This document shows positions 32,006-39,010 of a stretch of 40,838 bases of DNA, piece after piece (the first letter of the stretch is position 1; every line of letters starts with the position of its first letter). This stretch comes from a virus, in IMG/VR virus record IMGVR_UViG_3300010233_000071, positions 240 through 41,077 of that record; one strand, given 5' to 3'. The notes under the pieces are model-generated. The model searched no databases. It was given only the letters and a program-made list of their open reading frames with translations, and had not been told where the DNA came from. The translations under genes were made by a program, and so were the position numbers.

Positions 32006-32446
32006 ATGAAACCAGAAAAACTTCCATTCACGGCAACAATCCTATTTGCGTGGTCGCTAATAGCGTGCGTGCTTATTATCGGCAACGGTTGCATTTCCAC
32101 CGCATCAACTCCTGAAAACATCATAATCCGAGCAGAACAAGCCGAATCTGGAACATTGGCCGCATTTAACTTTGTGGTCAATTCAGACGATGTTAACCGC
32201 TCATTCTGGCAGACCAATGCGCCAGCTTTTCACCAATTTGCCGAATGGTTGCGAACACCAATTACAAACAATGGCGTAGTGACTCGTAGGGGGCTTTACA
32301 TGATTAAGCAAGTTAATGACGCCAAGGTTTTATATCGCTCAAATCCAACCCAAAGCAATATTCTTTGGACTGCCATTTCCGCACTTGAATTAGCACAAAA
32401 TCAGGCCAAGGGCTGGCAGTTAATAGCAACATCACCAACCCACTAA
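32006..32446 (+). CDS. Probable lipoprotein, 146 aa
   Basis: ATG at 32006 is chosen because the signal sequence begins there (MKPEKLPFTATILFAWSLIA). The segment LIIGNGC ends in a lipobox-like site with the acceptor Cys near residue 28. The mature part is helical. It may be an outer-membrane lipoprotein made late in infection, such as a spanin-type or superinfection protein. The long non-coding region upstream could control it. Confidence 0.55.
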   Translation: MKPEKLPFTATILFAWSLIACVLIIGNGCISTASTPENIIIRAEQAESGTLAAFNFVVNSDDVNRSFWQTNAPAFHQFAEWLRTPITNNGVVTRRGLYMIKQVNDAKVLYRSNPTQSNILWTAISALELAQNQAKGWQLIATSPTH

Positions 32447-32449
32447 TTT

Positions 32450-32665
32450 ATGCCAGAAATACTAGCCGCAATTATTCCTTTGATTCCTGAAATCGTTAAG
32501 CTTGGTCAAGTGGGCATCGGTTTCATAACCGCCCTTCGCGCAACCGCAATCCAGTCTAAACAATGGACTCCAGAAGCAGAAACAGCATTCCTTGAATCGC
32601 TAATCACTTATGGCAACTCGCGGGGCTGGAAAACTGATGCGGAGCTTGCGGCTGAAAATAAATAA
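32450..32665 (+). CDS. Small protein with hydrophobic N-terminus, 71 aa
   Basis: Begins MPEILAAIIPLIPEIVKLGQ, an amphipathic or weakly hydrophobic helix, then a charged body. No family is recognised. Three bases after the previous stop and abutting the phosphoesterase start, so it is co-transcribed. Confidence 0.5.
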   Translation: MPEILAAIIPLIPEIVKLGQVGIGFITALRATAIQSKQWTPEAETAFLESLITYGNSRGWKTDAELAAENK

Positions 32666-33409
32666 ATGAAAACATCTGGCGACTGGAAGAAATTAATTTT
32701 TGCCAGCGACGTTCACGGCGACATGATGAGTAAATCATCTGTCGCTGTTTTGTTTAAGTTTATGGAAGATTTTAAGCCTGACATTAAAGTTTTTGGTGGT
32801 GATTTGTGGGATTTTAGGGCCTTGCGTAAAGGTGCTGGCGAAGATGAAAAGAGAGAATCAATCAGCAAAGACTATAATGCCGGACTTCAATTCATAAAAC
32901 AGTTCAAGCCCAATTACTTCCTGCGAGGAAACCATGATGAGCGTTTATGGGAACTGGCTGAAGCTGACAAGGGAGTGATAAGCGATTATGCAATCTCTGG
33001 CGTAGCTGAGATTGGAGATACAATGCTCAAAATGGGCTGTAAGATGCTTCCCTACCATAAACGCGACGGGGTTTTGAAGATTGGCTCGCTAAAAATGCTC
33101 CACGGCTTCCACTGTGGCGTTTATGCCGCCCGAAATGCTGCTTTAATCTACGGTAGCTGCCTTTTTGGACACGTTCACGTTGTTGATAGCCACAGCATCC
33201 CCGGACTCGACAGGCGCACAGCTAGAGCGGTTGGTTGCTTGTGTTCTTTAAGCATGGATTATTCAAACAGAAACCCCACTACGCTGCGTCAGAGCAACGG
33301 ATTCGCATTTGGAGTGGTAAATCAGAAAACGGGCCGCTATTTCGTAAACCAAGCTGAAAGAATTGATGGCAAATGGATGATACCAACCGAATTTAAGGAA
33401 TACCGATGA
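32666..33409 (+). CDS. Calcineurin-like metallophosphoesterase, 247 aa
   Basis: All five metal-binding blocks are visible: SDVHGD (D-x-H), FGGDLWD (G-D-x-x-D), RGNHDERL (G-N-H-D/E), MLHGFHCG and FGHVHV (G-H-x-H). These coordinate a di-metal site that cleaves phosphoesters. The substrate could be nucleic acid, nucleotides or another phosphoester; phage copies are often of unknown target. Two downstream small genes follow closely (ATGA overlap). Confidence 0.9.
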   Translation: MKTSGDWKKLIFASDVHGDMMSKSSVAVLFKFMEDFKPDIKVFGGDLWDFRALRKGAGEDEKRESISKDYNAGLQFIKQFKPNYFLRGNHDERLWELAEADKGVISDYAISGVAEIGDTMLKMGCKMLPYHKRDGVLKIGSLKMLHGFHCGVYAARNAALIYGSCLFGHVHVVDSHSIPGLDRRTARAVGCLCSLSMDYSNRNPTTLRQSNGFAFGVVNQKTGRYFVNQAERIDGKWMIPTEFKEYR

Positions 33410-33624
33410 AAAAGTCTTGGACACTATCATTGGTATCAGAATTGATACCTCGCCGCAACCTTGACCAGTCAGCCCAGACAATCCAAGAAATAGCCGATGA
33501 CCACGGATTTAGTTGGAACAAGGGCAAGCTTGAGGTTGCCAAGCTTTTAAAAGCTGGAAAGATTGAAGAATGCTCAAAGATGATTGATAAAAGGTGTTGT
33601 AGGGCTTATAGGCCATTGCGTTAA
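33406..33624 (+). CDS. Small HTH-like protein, 72 aa
   Basis: Contains QTIQEIADDHGFSWNKGKLE, the kind of spacing seen in helix-turn-helix segments, and a basic C-terminus (KRCCRAYRPLR). Its stop overlaps the stop of the convergent HNH gene by four bases, suggesting that endonuclease was inserted right at its 3' end. Confidence 0.5.
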   Translation: MKKSWTLSLVSELIPRRNLDQSAQTIQEIADDHGFSWNKGKLEVAKLLKAGKIEECSKMIDKRCCRAYRPLR

Positions 33625-34166
33625 TCCACATTGGCCCAAACATGCCTCTTGCATATTGAGAAAATAGTGTGTCCGCTTACATTAAAAAGTTTAGCGATTT
33701 CATTATATGTTAAATCGGTTGATTCTCTTATTTTTCTAATCTTAATTACCTTTTCTGGGTTTAATTTAAACTCTTGATTATTAAAACTTTTTGGCCTGTT
33801 GCTTCTGCCTTTTAGTGTTCTGTCCCTAACATTGTCCGCATTTGTTCCTAAGAATAAGTGTTCTGGATTGACGCAAATTCGGTTATCGCATTTATGGAGA
33901 ACACACATCCCATCTTGGATTTCTCCAAATTTAATACGCCAAGAAATCCTATGTGTTAATTCGTTTTTAACAATTTTCATGCACCCATAACCATCATTTC
34001 TACCACCGGTCCATTCCCAGCATTTTCCAAGATGCGGAGTATGTGCCATTGTTTGGCCGTCTTTATTGACCCGCGTAAATAATTTTTCCTCGATGGTTTT
34101 ACTTTTATATTCTTTTGATTTGAAATAACTACGTGGATATGTAATTGTTTTGGAAGGCTCATTCAT
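33621..34166 (-). CDS. HNH homing endonuclease, 181 aa
   Basis: Start at 34166 (MNEPSKTITYPRSYF). The catalytic region shows GKCWEWTGGRNDGYG, THRISWRIKFG and VLHKCDNRICVNPEHLFLGT, where His-Lys-x-Asn/Asp ... CVNPEH is the HNH metal site. The C-terminal part (YNEIAKLFNVSGHTIFSI) looks like a helix-turn-helix that gives target specificity. It is a free-standing gene on the opposite strand to its neighbours, as expected of a mobile endonuclease. Intact, unlike the GIY-YIG gene. Confidence 0.85.
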   Translation of the reverse strand: MNEPSKTITYPRSYFKSKEYKSKTIEEKLFTRVNKDGQTMAHTPHLGKCWEWTGGRNDGYGCMKIVKNELTHRISWRIKFGEIQDGMCVLHKCDNRICVNPEHLFLGTNADNVRDRTLKGRSNRPKSFNNQEFKLNPEKVIKIRKIRESTDLTYNEIAKLFNVSGHTIFSICKRHVWANVD

Positions 34167-34175
34167 ACTAATCCT

Positions 34176-34430
34176 ATGTTTGTGTTTAGGGGTTTTCCAG
34201 TGCAACAAACACTGGCTAACCCTGATTCATTATTGCAAATATATTTAAAAAGTCAAATGAAAGACCAGCCACATTTTCAAACCGGCCATTTTGCCAGCCA
34301 TCATCCAGATTCAGATGCGATTATGGAAGCAATGGGCAGAATCATGGGGCTTAGATTTGTTGACGTTACCCACCAACTCGCTAAATCTAAAAAGAAAAGG
34401 AAATCAAATGCGCGCAAATCTAAACTTTGA
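34176..34430 (+). CDS. Small hypothetical protein, 84 aa
   Basis: Has FASHHPDSDAIMEAMGRIMG and a Lys/Arg-rich C-terminus (KSKKKRKSNARKSK). It might start at the GTG at 34209 or at ATG 34176. It is divergent from the HNH gene. No family is recognised. Confidence 0.4.
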   Translation: MFVFRGFPVQQTLANPDSLLQIYLKSQMKDQPHFQTGHFASHHPDSDAIMEAMGRIMGLRFVDVTHQLAKSKKKRKSNARKSKL

Positions 34431-34473
34431 CTGGGACGACCCGGATTTTGATTGGTTTGATACGATTTATTGA
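34408..34473 (+). CDS. Acidic micropeptide, 21 aa
   Basis: MRANLNFDWDDPDFDWFDTIY, preceded by an aaggaaa ribosome-binding site. The Asp/Trp repetition is unusual. It overlaps the end of the upstream gene in another frame and the stop of the convergent gene. Very short, but the spacing to the ribosome site supports it. Confidence 0.4.
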   Translation: MRANLNFDWDDPDFDWFDTIY

Positions 34474-34631
34474 GGCTTTAAACCTGCCTCAAACATTCTT
34501 TCAATGCAGATTTCTCTAAAGCTTAGTCCATTTGGAATGAATATGTCAGGCGACCAATGGCCATCTTCAGTTTCATCCCAAATCTGGCAATTAAGCCAAT
34601 TTAAAATTTCTGCATCTGTAAATACTTTCAT
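34467..34631 (-). CDS. Small hypothetical protein, 54 aa
   Basis: The ATG at 34631 (MKVFTDAEILNWLNCQIWD) begins after the upstream stop; longer starts overlap the previous gene. Ends ERMFEAGLKPQ. Last gene of the minus-strand accessory operon. Confidence 0.5.
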   Translation of the reverse strand: MKVFTDAEILNWLNCQIWDETEDGHWSPDIFIPNGLSFREICIERMFEAGLKPQ

Positions 34632-34645
34632 AAATCTATCGCTTG

Positions 34646-34891
34646 TTATTTTGTAGCATGCTTTCCGCATGTGCTTCTGTATCCGGCTGGCGTTGGGGTT
34701 CCGCACGATACTGGCTCCCAGCAATCGGGTTCATCGCAAGCCAGTTTAAAGTCTTGAATCTTTTTACACTTTGGGCAAGCGTAAATGAATCCGTGATCAA
34801 ATGGGTTTTTGGCATTCATGGTTTCGCCATATAGCCCAAACCAGCCGCATTTATATTCATTGCAATAAACCTTTTCTATTTTATTGTTCAT
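34646..34891 (-). CDS. Multi-Cys zinc-binding protein, 81 aa
   Basis: Has CNEYKCGWFG, CPKCKK, CDEPDC and two further Cys near the end (SCGTP, TCGKH), enough for two zinc sites. It resembles small phage zinc proteins related to restriction-alleviation types, but I cannot assign a family. The start overlaps the upstream stop by ATGA. Confidence 0.6.
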   Translation of the reverse strand: MNNKIEKVYCNEYKCGWFGLYGETMNAKNPFDHGFIYACPKCKKIQDFKLACDEPDCWEPVSCGTPTPAGYRSTCGKHATK

Positions 34892-35064
34892 TTCGATTTT
34901 CCTTTCGCCTTCTTCTCAATCCTCATCACGAATCTGGCGAGCTTGAGCCATCCGGATTCATCCATTGTAAATAGCAATTTTGCAGAAGAATCTTCATTAA
35001 AATCATAGCCCGTTACTATCTTAAACAACTCCCGCGCTCTGGTTTCTGTTGGGTTTGGTTTCAT
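34888..35064 (-). CDS. Small basic helical protein, 58 aa
   Basis: MKPNPTETRARELFKIV ... FVMRIEKKAKGKSK. Overlaps both neighbours by ATGA, so it is a real member of the operon. No family is recognised. Confidence 0.55.
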   Translation of the reverse strand: MKPNPTETRARELFKIVTGYDFNEDSSAKLLFTMDESGWLKLARFVMRIEKKAKGKSK

Positions 35065-35354
35065 AACTCTTTAATCCTTTGCTCAATGGAGTTTCTCACA
35101 TCAAATACTCTTTGGTCGTAAGTAGGGTTTCCACCTAAATGCTTGGTGCATATTGAAACCGCCACTTTCAATGCTTCGGCTTGGATTTGTTTGATTGAAG
35201 GATTCCGATTGTTCCAAGCATTTATCAAACCTCCAAGCCTGACAACATCTGTTCCATCCCCAAGCCATATACCGCAATTTAAGCATGATATTCCATGGCC
35301 TCGATTTACGGCAATTCCTCCGCATTGGCAATTTAATAATTTTTCAGTGCTCAT
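35061..35354 (-). CDS. Lar-like restriction-alleviation family protein, 97 aa
   Basis: LLNCQCGGIAVNRG, ISCLNCGIWLGDG and LINAWNNRN match the C-x2/x-C-G-G ... C-x2-C-G ... W-N-x-R pattern of Lar-type zinc proteins. Members of the family reduce host type I restriction of incoming DNA. The first knuckle is CQC rather than C-x2-C, an unusual variant. It is in an operon of small accessory genes. Confidence 0.7.
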   Translation of the reverse strand: MSTEKLLNCQCGGIAVNRGHGISCLNCGIWLGDGTDVVRLGGLINAWNNRNPSIKQIQAEALKVAVSICTKHLGGNPTYDQRVFDVRNSIEQRIKEL

Positions 35355-35395
35355 AATCCCTCTCTTATAAACGGCATTGATTTAATTTTCAAGGG

Positions 35396-35752
35396 TTATT
35401 TCTTTTTAAATTCTCTCACAACCACAAGTTTTTCCGTTTCCGTGCAATCAAGCTCATAGGCTGAATCCATCCAATCTACCGCCTCTGGCTCACCGTGCTT
35501 TCCGCCACCGTACCAATAAGTCCAACCAACCCATGAGCCATCGTCTAGTTTTGCTGCAACTGACTTTGATTCGTAATGGCGTGAAAATTCGCAGGGAATA
35601 TCTGTTTCAACTTCGCCCCCTCGAAACTCTTGAATAATATCCCATTTTTCATCACTGTTTTTCCACATTGATTCAATCTTATCTGGCGATATATCAATTC
35701 CAGCATAAGTGTTTTTAAGGATTTGAAGTTTAATTTTTAGTTCAGTTTTCAT
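35396..35752 (-). CDS. Conserved-type hypothetical protein, 118 aa
   Basis: Shows SVAAKLDDGSWVGWTYWYGG followed by KHGEPEAVDWMDSAYELDC, a combination I recall in many phage proteins of unknown function. It has no enzyme motif. Second-layer accessory gene, spaced 40-50 bp from its neighbours. Confidence 0.6.
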   Translation of the reverse strand: MKTELKIKLQILKNTYAGIDISPDKIESMWKNSDEKWDIIQEFRGGEVETDIPCEFSRHYESKSVAAKLDDGSWVGWTYWYGGGKHGEPEAVDWMDSAYELDCTETEKLVVVREFKKK

Positions 35753-35799
35753 AATTTAATCATTTTCTTTAATTATTGTTGGGTGGATTTGGGTGGATA

Positions 35800-36045
35800 T
35801 TAATTCAATTCTTTGTGTCTATCTTCTGGAATTGAATCCTTTATTTGGTGTCTAATTTCGTTAAAAACTATATCAAAAATCAAAGAATCATTTCCGTATT
35901 TTTTCTTCCATTCTTTGTATTTTTCATTTCTTCCGTCTCCAAATCTTTCGGGAACAGGGAAACAATCAGAACCGTCTTGATGGTGAAGCCATATTCCTTC
36001 AAGCTTGTTCCACACATCTATCAATGTTTGTTCTTGAGATTTCAT
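35800..36045 (-). CDS. Small hypothetical protein, 81 aa
   Basis: Reads MKSQEQTLIDVWNKLEGIWL and contains HHQDGSDCFPVPERFGDG. Soluble, Asp/Glu/Lys-rich, no family recognised. A short non-coding gap (35753-35799) before it carries the direct repeat gggtggat. Confidence 0.5.
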   Translation of the reverse strand: MKSQEQTLIDVWNKLEGIWLHHQDGSDCFPVPERFGDGRNEKYKEWKKKYGNDSLIFDIVFNEIRHQIKDSIPEDRHKELN

Positions 36046-36073
36046 AATTTATTTACTAGGTTTATTTGTTTGT

Positions 36074-36490
36074 TTAGTGTCCGAATATGTTTACGTTGTG
36101 CTGACGCCCGTTCCATTGAATGTTAAACTCACCGAAAGTCTTTGTGTAATTGAGGCATTTGGCACAGCAATTAGCCATTCGTTTTTGTGGCTCTGATTTA
36201 CCAGAAGTCGCCTTTCGCTTCATGCGATTGACTACAATGGTTGAGTCTGAAAACGCCATTAGTGAAAAGTCATTGGCCTTATTTCCAGATGCTTCTAGGT
36301 TTTTAATTGTCCATTTTAAAGCAGCTTCAAAGGCATCAAATTCTGCCTCGTTATTAGTTCCCCAGCCAAATTCCTGCCTAGATACAAGAATCACCTGACG
36401 ACCATTAAAACAGACTTCAAATGAGCCGTATTTGTTTCCGGGATTGGTTGGGCGACAGCCGCCGTCAAATCGGATGGTGATTTTATTCAT
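36074..36490 (-). CDS. RNase H-like nuclease, 138 aa
   Basis: Would cleave RNA in RNA-DNA hybrids or primers. The first motif FDGGCRPTNPG, the second NNEAEFDAFEAAL and the third AFSDSTIVVNRM match RNase HI metal ligands (Asp, Glu, Asp). The final motif, normally an Asp in a N-x-x-A-D context, reads RQHNVNIFGH here, ending with Gly-His. So the last Asp is missing. Phage RNase H-like proteins ending in GH occur as I recall. It overlaps the next gene by four bases. Confidence 0.75.
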   Translation of the reverse strand: MNKITIRFDGGCRPTNPGNKYGSFEVCFNGRQVILVSRQEFGWGTNNEAEFDAFEAALKWTIKNLEASGNKANDFSLMAFSDSTIVVNRMKRKATSGKSEPQKRMANCCAKCLNYTKTFGEFNIQWNGRQHNVNIFGH

Positions 36491-36693
36491 TGTTGTTTAA
36501 TAGCATGTTGAGTGCTGTAAAAAATGAATTTTTGCTCATTGGCGCAAACATTTTCAACTTTCTCAAGTTTATCAACTGCTCTTTTAACGCAACCATGGCA
36601 AATGTATTTAGGAAATCCAAAGTCTCCTATGTTTAGTAGGTTTGAGTTTGACCAATCGCAATAGTCGCATGTTCTGGTTTGCTCTGTATTCAT
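36487..36693 (-). CDS. Small zinc-binding protein, 68 aa
   Basis: Start 36693 (MNTEQTRTCDYCDW). CDYC and CHGC form a treble-clef-like pair. It is the first gene of the minus-strand accessory operon, with a long structured leader region just upstream. ATGA-type overlap with the RNase H-like gene. Confidence 0.6.
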   Translation of the reverse strand: MNTEQTRTCDYCDWSNSNLLNIGDFGFPKYICHGCVKRAVDKLEKVENVCANEQKFIFYSTQHAIKQQ

Positions 36694-37000
36694 ATTATTT
36701 ATTGTTTGCTTAATACCTACTGAACGGGAGGAACGAGCGAGCGAAGGGCAAAGCAACCCCTAGGTTACATGCCCATCACCATCTAAGTTACTGACTCGGT
36801 TATCACTTCGCTTCACTTAGGGGCGTTAATGCCATTGTCTCTCGCTTAACGCTTCACCAGACTATTCTGCATGAGATTTCATGCACCCGACACGCGCTCT
36901 AGTGATTTCGCATCCACGCTGCTGGTTTGGTCGCCCCGGCTTCCAGCGATACTAGATTCAACCGCCGCGTCTTTGTATAACCGCTCATTGAATCAGGCTT
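36694..37000. ncRNA. Structured non-coding region 1
   Basis: About 500 bp before the next gene have no convincing frame. By eye: CCCCT (36757-36761) with AGGGG (36819-36823); GCGTTAA (36823-36829) with TTAACGC (36846-36852); the motif ACCAGACTAT (36856-36865); hairpin TGCATGA/TCATGCA (36868-36885); GCTGG/CCAGC near 36923-36950. The strand is uncertain. It could be the 5' leader of the minus-strand accessory operon (first gene starts at 36693) or a free RNA. The 10-nt motif recurs in region 2. Confidence 0.5.
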
Positions 37001-37016
37001 AGAAGTGATTGAAGGA

Positions 37017-37080
37017 ATAAAAAAACGGCCTTCGCTCTAAATTGTGGTCTCCCTACCAGAGGAGTGAGCAAAAGCCGTTT
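37017..37080 (-). terminator. Factor-independent terminator
   Basis: On the minus strand AAACGGC ... GCCGTTT (37080-37074 with 37029-37023) plus an inner GCTC/GAGC stem, followed by seven T (A run at 37019-37025 on the plus strand). It terminates the small gene at 37198-37404 and separates it from structured region 1. Confidence 0.75.
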
Positions 37081-37197
37081 AAACTAAAATATCGCTGCGT
37101 CATCTGGTAGATGAACCACAAACCAACTGAACACCGCCAACTTAATCACCTTCCCACCCACAATGCAAGTTATTTTTTGGGTTTATTTTATGGAATT

Positions 37198-37404
37198 TTA
37201 AAGCTTGGTTCTTAACAAACTTGCCCATCTAGTCATTTCCCTTGAAATAACTGCCATTTCATCGTCTGTTATTGGTGGGAAGTTAATGCACAAAACATCA
37301 GTTGTTATTATCTCGCCGGACTCAGATTGATAGCCCAAAGAAATTATGGGCCGATTCTTTTTGCCGGGGCTTTCAATTTTATTGTTTGTAACTGCTATTG
37401 CATT
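37198..37404 (-). CDS. Small hypothetical protein, 68 aa
   Basis: Starts MNAIAVTNNKIESPGKK and ends WASLLRTKL. No family is recognised. It stands alone between two structured regions, with its own terminator downstream. Divergent from the plus-strand small genes. Confidence 0.5.
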   Translation of the reverse strand, partial: NAIAVTNNKIESPGKKNRPIISLGYQSESGEIITTDVLCINFPPITDDEMAVISREMTRWASLLRTKL

Positions 37405-37433
37405 CATAATTAAATTCACTCGCTAGATGGTTA

Positions 37434-37592
37434 TTCTCTGTGTGCTGTTTTTGTTCAGGTCGCTATCTGCAATTCCTAGGGTCAATCAGAATTGACTGAA
37501 TGGCTGATTGTTAGCTACTAACGATTTTCAGTAATCGCTTTCGGAACACCGTCTTAGGCAAATCCCTCAATGCAAAAACAGCACACAAAGAA
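37434..37592. repeat. Long inverted repeat closing a non-coding domain
   Basis: GTGTGCTGTTTTTG (37440-37453) is exactly complementary to CAAAAACAGCACAC (37573-37586); with flanking bases the arms pair over about 20 positions with one mismatch. The 119-nt interior holds further hairpins: GTCAAT/ATTGAC, CAATCAG/CTGATTG and CGATT/AATCG. This is an extended stem closing a branched fold, typical of a structured RNA. Confidence 0.7.
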
Positions 37593-37604
37593 CAAATCTA
37601 AATT

Positions 37605-37795
37605 AAATGTTGCATAGCTGTGCTACTTCCGTTTACCGCTCTTGGCGGGAGTTTCCGGTCTAGCCATACAAGATAAATTGGAGCTCGACGACTGAGTCGA
37701 GCAGTCCTTTAACGGCCACCTCATCAGCGTTAGCCCTAAGAGTTCCGAACGCGCAAAGCTCTTTACACCCTACCAAACCAGACTATCATTGGTCA
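37605..37795. ncRNA. Structured non-coding region 2
   Basis: Features in order: CCGC/GCGG around 37642, hairpin GCTCGAC/GTCGAGC (37683-37702), an H-type pseudoknot candidate with GCGTT (37727-37731)/AACGC (37748-37752) interleaved with AAGAG (37738-37742)/CTCTT (37759-37763), the motif ACCAGACTAT (37777-37786) shared with region 1, then hairpin ATCATTG/CAATGAT (37785-37800). Region 1 has the same order: GCGTTA-type stem, ACCAGACTAT, hairpin. Function unknown. Confidence 0.5.
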
Positions 37796-37867
37796 ATGAT
37801 TAAGTTCCTATACTTCGCCATTGGGCTATGGTTCATTTCGATGGCTTGGCGTAATTTCAGGAAGTGA
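37796..37867 (+). CDS. Single-span membrane micropeptide, 23 aa
   Basis: MIKFLYFAIGLWFISMAWRN is one membrane helix with a basic end. The start codon lies inside the 3' arm of the last hairpin of structured region 2, so folding could control its translation. The stop overlaps a GTG start. Confidence 0.4.
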   Translation: MIKFLYFAIGLWFISMAWRNFRK

Positions 37868-37995
37868 TTATTGCCCAACCTGCACAAAGTTTGTCCGATT
37901 ATTTATCCAAACCGAGCCTTGGGATTTTAGGGTTTGTTCAATGGCTTTTCGCTCGCAGCAGCTTCCAAGATGGAAATATATTACAGCCGTTATAA
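37864..37995 (+). CDS. Small hypothetical protein, 43 aa
   Basis: GTG start overlapping the upstream stop. Contains QPAQSLSDYLSK and a hydrophobic segment (GILGFVQWLFARS). No family is recognised. Confidence 0.35.
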   Translation: MIIAQPAQSLSDYLSKPSLGILGFVQWLFARSSFQDGNILQPL

Positions 37996-38035
37996 TGATG
38001 CAAAGAATTGGTATAATTGCGTCTTTCATAAATAA
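37970..38035 (+). CDS. Tyr-rich micropeptide, 21 aa
   Basis: MEIYYSRYNDAKNWYNCVFHK. Overlaps the end of the previous frame and stops two bases before the convergent gene. Plausible but short. Confidence 0.3.
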   Translation: MEIYYSRYNDAKNWYNCVFHK

Positions 38036-38037
38036 TC

Positions 38038-38340
38038 CTATTCAGTCAGGTTTTCTGCGCGGGAGAGGACTTGCTCAATCGCCTCTAACTCTGCCGAGGC
38101 AAGATTTGCCCTTGATGGATTTGACGCGTCTTTAGCATCCCCATAGACAACAGACTTTTCTATTTTTAACGCCCTGACCAAATCATCAACCAGATTGGCC
38201 TTTTGAGTGGCAAGATGGAGCCTCTTTTCAATATCCCTACAAAATCCAACGCTTACAATTCTTGGGCAACCGCCTCTTGCCATGCGCTGTTCTTCGGCGT
38301 CTGTTTCGGGCGTGGTTATTTCTTCAATTTTAGTTTTCAT
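38038..38340 (-). CDS. Small helical protein, 100 aa
   Basis: Start 38340 (MKTKIEEITTPETDAEEQ). The C-terminal half is helical (SAELEAIEQVLSRAENL). No family is recognised. An upstream in-frame ATG exists at 38388 but overlaps the preceding gene. Confidence 0.5.
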   Translation of the reverse strand: MKTKIEEITTPETDAEEQRMARGGCPRIVSVGFCRDIEKRLHLATQKANLVDDLVRALKIEKSVVYGDAKDASNPSRANLASAELEAIEQVLSRAENLTE

Positions 38341-38347
38341 TGGGTGG

Positions 38348-38560
38348 TTAATTGGTGTTGGCAACATTATAGTAAGCATTAAATTCATGGACTGACTTAT
38401 TCAGTTCGGCCAAAAGTTTTCTAATTCTTGGCATTGATTCCTCTGGTTTGGAAAGGCTAACATCTATTTGAGATAATTCAAAATTCAACGCCTTCGATGT
38501 TTTTCTGGCCAGCTTAATCGAGGCCTTTATGGAGCCGCTTAGTGATTCTGTTGTTTTCAT
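38348..38560 (-). CDS. Small helical protein, 70 aa
   Basis: Helical, basic in the N-terminal half (GSIKASIKLARKTSKALNF). Forms a two-gene minus-strand operon with the downstream 100-aa gene. Divergent from the promoter at 38609. Confidence 0.5.
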   Translation of the reverse strand: MKTTESLSGSIKASIKLARKTSKALNFELSQIDVSLSKPEESMPRIRKLLAELNKSVHEFNAYYNVANTN

Positions 38561-38608
38561 ATCCCCGTCACCTTAAACAATGGCGGATTGGTTGTAAAGG
38601 AAAAAGTG

Positions 38609-38637
38609 TTGACATTGGTTACATTGTCACATAATCT
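38609..38637 (+). promoter_or_regulatory. Promoter with palindromic operator
   Basis: TTGACA (38609-38614), 17-nt spacer, TAATCT (38632-38637). Inside, TGACA and TGTCA form a dyad around a 10-nt centre, a possible repressor site. The predicted start is about 38644 and the first ATG at 38645, so the mRNA is leaderless or nearly so. Confidence 0.6.
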
Positions 38638-38644
38638 AGCGCAG

Positions 38645-38797
38645 ATGAAACAAATCCGACTTACAAAAAAGAACGAGGGCACAATTAAGTCCATGCGGAT
38701 TGGCTGGCAATACAATCTCCTTACAGATGGAAAGCTTGCTAACTTGGCAATCGAAATCGGACTTGAAAAATTAAAGTCTCTCAAAACAAAGAAATAA
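38645..38797 (+). CDS. Small basic protein, 50 aa
   Basis: Starts MKQIRLTKKNEGTIK and has a C-terminal helix (LEKLKSLKTKK). The N-terminus could fit a ribbon-helix-helix DNA-binding protein, but the sequence alone does not prove it. As the first gene behind an operator-like promoter, an autoregulator is a reasonable guess. Confidence 0.5.
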   Translation: MKQIRLTKKNEGTIKSMRIGWQYNLLTDGKLANLAIEIGLEKLKSLKTKK

Positions 38798-38821
38798 CCC
38801 CACAACCAATAAATAAACATT

Positions 38822-39010
38822 ATGAAAAAAATAACAATTATGGAGTCGCAAAACGGATGGAGCGTTTCGCATGGTGACATTAATATGTATGCGGAAAAAC
38901 AGCTTCCGATGGTTTTTACCTATAATGGCTTAGATAAGGCAATATCACATATTCGCCGCAGAATGCGAGATATGCACCCCATTGTTAAAATAAAGGAAAT
39001 CCAAAAATGA
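38822..39010 (+). CDS. Small basic protein, 62 aa
   Basis: MKKITIMESQNGWSVSHGD, then YAEKQLPMVFTYNG and ISHIRRRMRDMH. The pattern (short beta start, Arg-rich helix) resembles small phage DNA-binding proteins. Its stop overlaps the next ATG. Confidence 0.5.
   Translation: MKKITIMESQNGWSVSHGDINMYAEKQLPMVFTYNGLDKAISHIRRRMRDMHPIVKIKEIQK

Noticed and set aside
36840-36900. Group I intron core on the minus strand of region 1 (hairpin followed by AATAGTCTGG)
   Set aside because: The order resembles P8-P7'-P9 but no matching upstream P7 strand with full pairing is found, and no gene is interrupted there.
37640-37730. Hammerhead ribozyme core on the minus strand (CTGATGAGG ... GGAAAC)
   Set aside because: The conserved parts are about 80 nt apart with an extra base, and stem III with a cleavage triplet could not be drawn.
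37821-38135. A 104-codon plus-strand frame
   Set aside because: It runs into the convergent 100-aa gene and its composition is poor; the three short overlapping frames at 37796-38035 fit the start and stop spacing better.
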